In this document: positions 58,021-64,000 of the stretch, piece by piece | How the letters are laid out: each line of letters starts with the position of its first letter | How positions within the stretch are numbered: the stretch's first letter is position 1 | Source: Cichorium intybus | Taxonomy: Eukaryota; Streptophyta; Magnoliopsida; Asterales; Asteraceae | Reading direction: 5' to 3' | Assembly (NCBI GenBank): GCA_023525715.1 | Contig: CM042010.1 | Coordinates: 66,679,966-66,743,965, forward strand | Length of the DNA: 64,000 bases | Program-made: the position numbers and the translations under genes | The notes under the pieces: model-generated | The model's input: the letters and a program-made list of their open reading frames with translations, nothing else | Told to the model about the DNA's origin: nothing | Databases searched by the model: none

Positions 58021-59985
58021 CTATGCTACTAATCTAGCTTTAAATTTTTGTATGGATCCATCTGGAAATCGTTTTACTCGAAATACCCATTTGTTTCCAA
58101 GAGCAGGTTGAGTTGTTTTAGGGACAAGATCCCATGTATGATTTTGAAGGAGTGCATTAAATTCATCAGACATCGCATCACGCCACTCCTTGTGTTTGAG
58201 GGCCTGAGTTACACAACTTGGTGCAATTTCAATGGGAAGGGGGTGTGCAGTGACATGATTGATAAATACAGGATTGAAATATTTGGTATTCGGTTTTTGT
58301 TTTCGAACCGGACGTCGGGGAAGAGGAGGTGGAGGCTGAGAAGGAGAGGACATTGTAGGTTCAATGGTATTAAGACGGGGTTGTGGATTGGTATGGATGG
58401 ATGAGTTAGGTTCTGGAGCCGGAGCAGGAGCATCAGGTGCATTAGGTTGAGATGATGGAGGTGGGTGAAATGTTTGTTGTGGGATTGATGGTGGGAGCGG
58501 AAATGTGTCGGTGTTTTCTTCTCTTTCATTTTCGGTGGAAACCGGAGTCGAGGCACGCAATAATAGTCTCGAAAAGGTAGAATGATCTATGTGTGCCTGT
58601 TTCAACGGGAATTCATTTTCAACAAACCGGACATGGCATGAGATATATATTTTTTGTGAAGCCGGATCATAACACTTGTATGCCGATTGAGATACAGAAT
58701 AACCAACAAACACACACGGAGCCGACTTTGGTTGAAGTTTTAAAGTGTTGTAGGGACGGAGCCAAGGATAACAGAGGCACCCAAAAACTTTAAGTCGGTT
58801 ATAGTTGGGTTTTCTTTTCAATAAAACTTCAAGAGGTGTTTTACCTTGCAGAGTAGATGTGGGCAACTGATTTATTAGATAGGCTACCGTTGTGACGGCA
58901 TAAGACCAAAAAGATGTAGGAAGGCCGGCATGTTGGAGCAATGCAAGGGCAGTTGAAGTTAGATGTCGATGTCGCCTCTCGGAAATTCCGTTATGTTCGG
59001 ATGTATGAGGTGGTGTGGTAAAATGAGAAATACCATGAGTATTTAAAAAGGGAAGAAGACCTTTATACTCACCACCATTATCCGAGTATAACGAGATTAA
59101 TGGAAATTGACAAAAGTTTTCAACAAGTTTCTTAAATTGAGGGAAAATATGAGCCACAACTGATTTCTTTCGCATAGGGTACAACCAAATATATTTCGAA
59201 AAATGGTCAACAAATATAACATAGTATCGACACTGATCATGTGATGTATCAATAGGATCCCAAACATCGGAGTAAACTAATTGTAAAGGTTGGTTGCTCA
59301 CTAGGGAAGATTCTGCAAAAGGCAATTTGTGACTTTTATTACACCGACAAGAATTACAATTTGACGCAACATGTGAAAATGAAGTAGACGTCAAATTTGA
59401 ATTCTTAAGAATAAAATGTAATGTACGAGAAGATGGGTGGCCGAGTCTATGGTGCCACCGATGTACTTTATTCAAGGAAACCGAATTGACTTGAGGTGAG
59501 TGACGATGCGATAAGCAGTAGAGATCATTGTTGTTTTCCCCGCAAAGAAGAGCCACCCGCGTGATCAGATCCTTTATCAGAAAATGAAAAGGAAAAAATT
59601 CCAAAGAGACATTGTTAGTCTTACAAAACTTGCCAACAGATATTAAGTTTCGTTGTGAAGAGGGAACACATAATATGTTATTCAGATGAAATGAACGAGA
59701 ATTGGTTGTAAAAGAGGTGTGACCAAGATGAGAGATTTTTAAACCTGAACCATCACCAAGGATAATCTCCTCTGGACCGCCATAGTCTGAAAATGAGTGT
59801 AAGTTGCTGGCGTCGGTGGTGACATGATGGGATGCTCCGGTGTCAAAGATCCATGGAGGAGATGGAGATGATTGAGTCGTAGCGAAGTGAGCAGTAGGGT
59901 GTATTTCATTTTCACGTAAAAAACAAGCAAGGTTTCGACAGTCTTTTGTGAAGTGACCATTTCTTGCACAGAAGTTGCATACAGC
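58021..59985 (-). pseudogene. Ale-like copia zinc knuckle, protease, integrase and RT start
   Basis: After a one-base frameshift in a short T run near 59982, the new frame reads the zinc knuckle [14 protein letters not shown] and the protease [13 protein letters not shown] (active site intact). Integrase follows, with [26 protein letters not shown], the catalytic Asp in YSDVWDP, Asp in [10 protein letters not shown] and Glu in [13 protein letters not shown], then the C-terminal [15 protein letters not shown] Pro/Ser-rich linker precedes the RT start [16 protein letters not shown]. It ends at TAG 58023-58021, where the family has lysine. The first residues of integrase and protease are well kept, so decay is mainly by few point lesions. 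Confidence 0.92.
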
Positions 59986-60821
59986 ATTTTTGTTGAAGGA
60001 TGATGTGGGATTGGATTCTTTGACTGCCAGGGTGCTCCATGGTTTCTGAAAGTATTTTGTGAACGGTTGAATTTGTGTTCAGAAGGTGACGAGGGCCTGG
60101 GCCTGGAAGAGTTATTGTTTGTTGCTTGAGTTGCCTCACGGTTCATTGGCTTATTACTTCTTTGGGAGTAATTTTCTACAGGAATAACTAGAGAGGGAAG
60201 TTTATTAGAGGCTTTTTGTTGCATTTCATAATCAACAAGCTTGTCGTGAAGTTCATCAAAAGAGATTGGAGTGTCTCGTGCTCGAATGGCGGCACAGATT
60301 TTTTTGAAGTCGGTACCCAATCGGTAAAGAATATGAAGAACAAGGTCATCTTCGTCGACGGGACAATCGGCTAAAGCAAGCTCATCGGCGATCCCACGCA
60401 TTTCTTGCAGGTACGTTGACACAGTTTTGTCTTCTGTTGGGTTTTCAATAAGGCTTTGTTTGAGGGAGATAATTCGAGTACGTGATTTGTTGGCATAAAG
60501 AACCGTGAGACGATCCCATGCCTCCTTCGAAGTGGACACAGATGCGATGTGGGTTTGGATTGTGGCTGTACAACTTCCAAGCATAGTGTTGATGATAATC
60601 TGATCCTGGCGATACCATTCTGAGTATGCTGGATTTGGTTTGTTATCGATCAATTTTGAGGGTGGGTTGACTGTACCATCGATATAACCAAGAAGATCAT
60701 ACCCGATTAGGGTTGAGAAGAGTTGTCATCGCCAAATAGTGAAATTGGTCTGTGTGAGTTTGGTAGGAAGATGAGTCGGTGCTTGTAGTTGGATGATTTG
60801 AGATTCAATTTGGTTTACCAT
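59986..60821 (-). pseudogene. Ale-like copia gag
   Basis: Starts at ATG 60821-60819 (MVNQIESQIIQLQAPTHLPT). A TGA near 60727 replaces an arginine codon after NFTIWR. Beyond it the frame is open: GYIDGTVNPPSK, SEWYRQDQIIINTMLGSC, AWDRLTVLYANKSRTRI, SLIENPTEDKTVSTYLQEMR. This is the UBN2/gag-polypeptide family that builds the virus-like particle. It loses frame near 59982 just before the zinc knuckle. Confidence 0.9.
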
Positions 60822-60870
60822 CGAGAAGAAAAGAAAATCTGGGATCAAAGGCACGTTTAAGCCGACTTAG

Positions 60871-60882
60871 GCTCTGATACCA
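60871..60882 (-). other. primer-binding site of the Ale-like element
   Basis: Minus-strand TGGTATCAGAGC, directly adjoining the 5' LTR. Confidence 0.93.
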
Positions 60883-61087
60883 TATGAAGAGCAGAGACAT
60901 TGCGAGTAAAATAATTGTATTTTTGTATATTAATTTGCTGTCATCAGGAGATGTATTTATAGTACATATTTTGAGTTACAACAAAAGTTTTAGATAAAGT
61001 GATATTGCTTGACTATATCAAGATGACGTTGACTGTTTCTCGCCTTGACTTGTGGAAGAGTTTGTTGGGGTAGATATGGTGTTAATA
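60883..61087 (-). repeat. 5' LTR of the Ale-like element
   Basis: 205 bp, followed by the target duplication TAAGA at 61088-61092. Confidence 0.94.
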
Positions 61088-61092
61088 TAAGA

Positions 61093-61191
61093 AACGTGGG
61101 GGAGAAAGAAGAAGGAGACGAGGTAAAGTTTCCAATTGTCGTCGTCGTAGCGGCATATCAAAAGGGGTAGAAGAAACGGAAACCAGAAAAA
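61093..61191 (-). other. short GC-richer segment between two retroelements
   Basis: On the minus strand a frame starts at MPLRRRQLETLPRLLLLSPP and stays open to the copia junction. Before the copia insertion it would have continued at 56480. It could be a transit-peptide-like first exon (basic, Leu/Ser/Pro-rich) of the gene whose fragments lie at 54026-54350, but that is guesswork. Confidence 0.2.
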
Positions 61192-61594
61192 TGTTAGGAA
61201 TCGGATCGGGTACACGCAGCGGAAACACAATCACACACACACGAAAGCAGAAAATAAAGCAAAAGATAACACAAGGATTTTACGTGGTTCGGATTCAGTG
61301 TCAATCCTACATCCACGGGCTGCAACTGAGTTTTCTTATATTTACTCTATGAAGATTACAATTACAATTGTTGGTGCAATTTACAAATGAAGATAACAAT
61401 CCTATTTATAGGATTTTAGAGCCGTATAATACCGTTCCCTTTTTCCTTTCTTCACATGTTAGTTTGAATATGAAAAGTTTGTAGACCCCTTTTCACCAAA
61501 CACAGCAGACACATCAATTCAATTTGCAATTGAATTGTAAATGAATTTACAATAATTACCCTTGAACTTTAATATTCTTGTCACAATTTTCATG
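61192..61594 (-). repeat. solo or truncated Tork-like copia LTR
   Basis: Begins TGTTAGGAATC and contains ACGTGGTTCGG, CCTACATCCACGGG and a minus-strand TATAAATAGG, as in the LTR at 653-1187 but in a different family. It ends near TTTTCA at 61594. No second LTR or interior was found, and no target duplication could be confirmed. Confidence 0.65.
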
Positions 61595-61596
61595 TG

Positions 61597-62569
61597 TCAC
61601 ACCCCCGACCGAGGCGGCGGAACATGCCGGGCTATGCGACTAAGTTCTTGGATCACAGGCAATTGAATATACAGTACAAGTAAAACAATAAACCAAAGGA
61701 TAGTTGTATTTCATCTTGAAGTTTGAATACATGGTTCTTACAAATAATAATAGTAGAGTACATTAAATGCCTTAACAGATATAACAAAACTAGGTTGCCT
61801 GAAATCCGTGAAGATTTCCATCTTCTGAAAGTCTCATTGATTTCCTGAGAATACATGTAGTTTTGAGGGTCAACACAAGGTTGGTGAGAGTTACAGGTTT
61901 TATGCTGAACACAACACTGATACTTTTAAAATAACTAAAAGTATTCCTTTTGTAAGTATAATCATACTTGTAAATGAGTTTGTAAAGAGTTGCTAAAAAT
62001 CGTAAGTAATACCATACTTATAAATGAATTGTATAGAGTTTTTGAAAACCATAAGTAATACCATACTTATAAATGATATGTACGTTTATGAGAAAACCAT
62101 CAATGCGTATAGTTGAGTCCTATAACCGAGCTATTCAACTGAAATGTACCCCCCTACAACGCTTCATGGACGTCGTAGTAATGAAAAAGATAAGTATCAC
62201 CTACATCGATTTGCAAGTCGAAGTTGTAGCTAACAACCATAGGTGGGGGTGTCAACCCGTATAGATCTATACATATGTATCTCGCTCTGCTTGATTAACG
62301 GTTATAGTAGTATGGGGTCTAGGTATTTCTACTTAGTTATGAATAGTGTCTCACTATCTAAGCCATTGATAAATGTAGGATAGACAAGTCTCATCCCAAA
62401 ATGGTTTTTGTTATAAAAGCCAAGTATGTTGATAAGTATATACATAATAGTGTACAATACTCGCTTATTGAAAACATTTTATAAAGCGATAATAACATTT
62501 ATAAAACTTGATATGAAATTGGTAAATGTTTATATTGCACATGTATTCTCCCCCATAATATATAAAAAC
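61597..62569 (-). repeat. partial chromovirus LTR (related to 15399-17960)
   Basis: Begins TGTCACACCCCCGACC and shares with 15399-17960 the order of several blocks (CCTGAGAATACA, GGTTGGTGAG, TATAGATCTATACA). It is cut off near 62569, where a different repeat begins. No coding sequence. Confidence 0.65.
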
Positions 62570-62674
62570 CAGTGTTGTAAAAGTCGGCCTAGGCAGCCGC
62601 CTAGGCGGTAGGCGGACCAACACTGCACACGTTTAGTGCTATGCGGCTTAATTAGTCGGGCGTGGTCAACATCA

Positions 62675-62742
62675 GTCAAAAGCGGGCTAGGCGGTCCAAG
62701 GCGGTCAAAAGCGGGCTAGGTGGTCAAAGGCGGTCAAAGTCG
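62675..62742. repeat. 29 bp subterminal tandem repeat
   Basis: Two units (62675-62703 and 62704-62732) and a partial third, core GTCAAAAGCGGGCTAGG. Subterminal repeats of this kind are transposase binding sites in hAT elements. Confidence 0.8.
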
Positions 62743-63359
62743 CTAATGAATATTTTTGAAAATGCTCCCTTTTTTCTGACCTAATCCACGAATTCGTCTC
62801 CCTCCCGCTTTCATTTTCGACCTAATCGCCAAATTCGTGTCTCCCTCCCAATCGATCCCGCCTCCTTAGTCGTCGCCGCCAATAAAGTTCCGCATCGGGC
62901 CTTCCTCTTCCGCCTCCATTCCAGGATCGAGACACGATTCAATCGATTCTAATCGATTTTCCACAGGTTCCCGATTTTCCACAAGTTCCCGATTACCTGA
63001 TTCTGATTCAAACAGGTACGATTCAAACAGGTGCGATTCAGACTTTTCGATGTTTTCAGACTTTCCGATGCCATTTTTTGAAATACAGGTTCGATTATTG
63101 CAGGTTGCAGGTTCGATGATGGCTCGACTTTGCTTGCTTCCATGACTAAGCTTCTGTCGTTATTTCCGATTTCCAATTTTGCTTGCTTCCATGAAAGTAC
63201 ATTGCTCTACTTCTGATTTCCGATTTTGAAATACAGGTTCGATTATCTGCACTTGTTTATGATTTCTGATTTCGACTTCTGATTTCTACTTTTGTGAACA
63301 TATATACTCACTTTTAACTACATAAAAACCATGTGTCTAAATTTGCTTTGTGTTTTAGA

Positions 63360-63850
63360 CACATAAACAATTGCTTCGGTAATGGTCTGATTCCTGTATT
63401 AAAGATTCGGTAATGGTCCTGTCATCTGTTATTGCTTCTACTTCTCTGATTTACAGGTAATGGTCATGTCTAATTTCTTTTCATCTGTTTACAGGTAATG
63501 GTAATGGTCATGTCTTTGATTGCAGAATGTTTAACCTGTCATCTGTTATTGCTTCTAATTTATTTTCATATGTTATTGCTTCTAATTTCTCTGATTTACA
63601 GGAATTGATTACACAAATACCTTAGTCATCTGTTTACAGAAATGTTTTGATTACAGATTACAGGATCGAGGCACGATTCGGATTACAGATGTACCCATAA
63701 CTTGATTTCAGTAAGCTTGCACATCTTTGCTGATTTTGTTGATTGATTGAGTTATTTTTCTTATTTTTGTGTGGTGTATGATTTTAGTAAGCTTGCACAT
63801 CTTTGCCGATAACTTGATTTCAGTAAGCTTGCACATCTTATTTTTGTGGG
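63360..63850. repeat. cluster of degenerate repeats with splice-acceptor-like words
   Basis: CATCTGTTATTGCTTCTA recurs three or four times, TTTACAGGTAATGG at least twice, and GTAAGCTTGCACATCTT three times (near 63711, 63788 and 63825). The units are not in perfect tandem. No coding frame. Confidence 0.7.
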
Positions 63851-64000
63851 GTGAAGATGTACACAGTAGCAGGACAACACTAACACTGGTGAGTTTCTAA
63901 TTGCTTCAGGTTATTGGGAACTTGTGATTTATTTTTGTATTTTATGCAGCCATGTAAACAATGCTATAATCATGATAACTGAAAGTAAGATGCTAAAATT

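Larger units (their letters stand above)
56481..61087 (-). mobile_element. complete Ty1/copia element, Ale/Retrofit-like
   Basis: LTRs of 204 and 205 bp (56481-56684 and 60883-61087), ends TATGAAG...TTAATA, primer site 60871-60882, target duplication TAAGA (56476-56480 and 61088-61092). Minus strand; 4.6 kb in total, which with very short LTRs fits the Ale/Retrofit lineage. The LTRs differ at only a few positions, yet the coding region has at least two frameshifts and several stops. Confidence 0.93.
62570..64000 (+). mobile_element. hAT-like or foldback terminus with repeat-rich interior (partial)
   Basis: Starts with CAGTGTTGTAAAAGTC, the terminal form seen in many plant hAT-like repeats. 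Subterminal (C)TAGGCGG words follow. An inverted CAACACTG lies at 62618-62625 and another at 63875-63888 (CAACACTAACACTG). A matching 8 bp target duplication was not found, so neither right end is proven. After 62745 comes a CT-rich, exon-like stretch and then repeated intron-like sequence. No transposase was seen, but the element may continue beyond the window. Confidence 0.45.

Noticed and set aside
58209..58556. A 115-codon minus-strand frame rich in His, Leu and Pro
   Set aside because: It overlaps the Pro/Ser-rich linker between integrase and RT of the Ale-like element in another frame.
63875..63888. CAACACTAACACTG as the right TIR of the hAT-like element
   Set aside because: The 8 bp after it (GTGAGTTT) do not match the 8 bp before 62570 (ATAAAAAC), so the boundary is not supported.

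Overview
The window looks like nuclear DNA of a higher plant: AT-rich, built almost entirely of plant-type transposable elements, with long (AT)n microsatellites and no prokaryotic gene structure. The LTR-retrotransposon families (chromodomain Ty3/gypsy with TGTCACACCC-type LTR ends, Tork-, Ale- and Sirevirus-like Ty1/copia, iMet primer sites TGGTATCAGAGC) point to a eudicot. Asteraceae is my best guess, at low certainty. I found no intact host gene; every recognisable coding region carries stops, frameshifts, truncation or an insertion.

Layout. 1-14679: a Ty3/gypsy chromovirus (minus strand, 4.5 kb 5' LTR, 3' LTR outside the window) split inside integrase by a complete Tork-like copia element (653-5888, target duplication TCTTG). 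14680-15398: spacer with a possible pol III-type SINE head and a TTCCGA-rich stretch. 15399-19170: a second chromovirus reduced to LTR, integrase tail and leader. 19171-24055: a decayed Sirevirus-like copia (plus strand) with two gag-like blocks, a long hydrophilic extension and a dead protease. 24290-24653: a Ulp1-like peptidase fragment. 25337-27644: a DNA-transposon-like element with imperfect inverted ends, set between two (TA)n tracts.

29450-39803: a FAR1/MULE-transposase-type gene (minus strand), cut in two by element A (30217-37556, target duplication GTATC). Element A and its sister element B (40127-47687, inserted in (TA)n) are gag-only, copia-type LTR elements without pol. Their about 5.9 kb interiors share internal tandem repeats and a motif of about 29 bp that occurs four times at matching places. 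49238-52371: a receptor-like protein (LRR-RLP) pseudogene, the clearest host-type gene, with six or more lesions. 53341-54350: exon fragments of two unrelated housekeeping genes (FolD and the Bud23 methyltransferase) side by side on one strand, which suggests capture. 54884-56446: a Mutator-like element with TIRs over 400 bp and the transposase C-terminus. 56481-61087: a complete but disabled Ale-like copia (205 bp LTRs, target duplication TAAGA). 61192-64000: LTR fragments and a hAT-like or foldback terminus followed by degenerate repeats.

How the parts relate: nothing here forms a working operon or pathway. The autonomous elements are dead, so elements A and B would need replication proteins from a relative elsewhere in the genome. 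The order of insertion can be read directly: Tork-like after gypsy, element A after the FAR1-like gene, and element B after the (TA)n tract. The MULE and the Ale-like copy sit only 34 bp apart.
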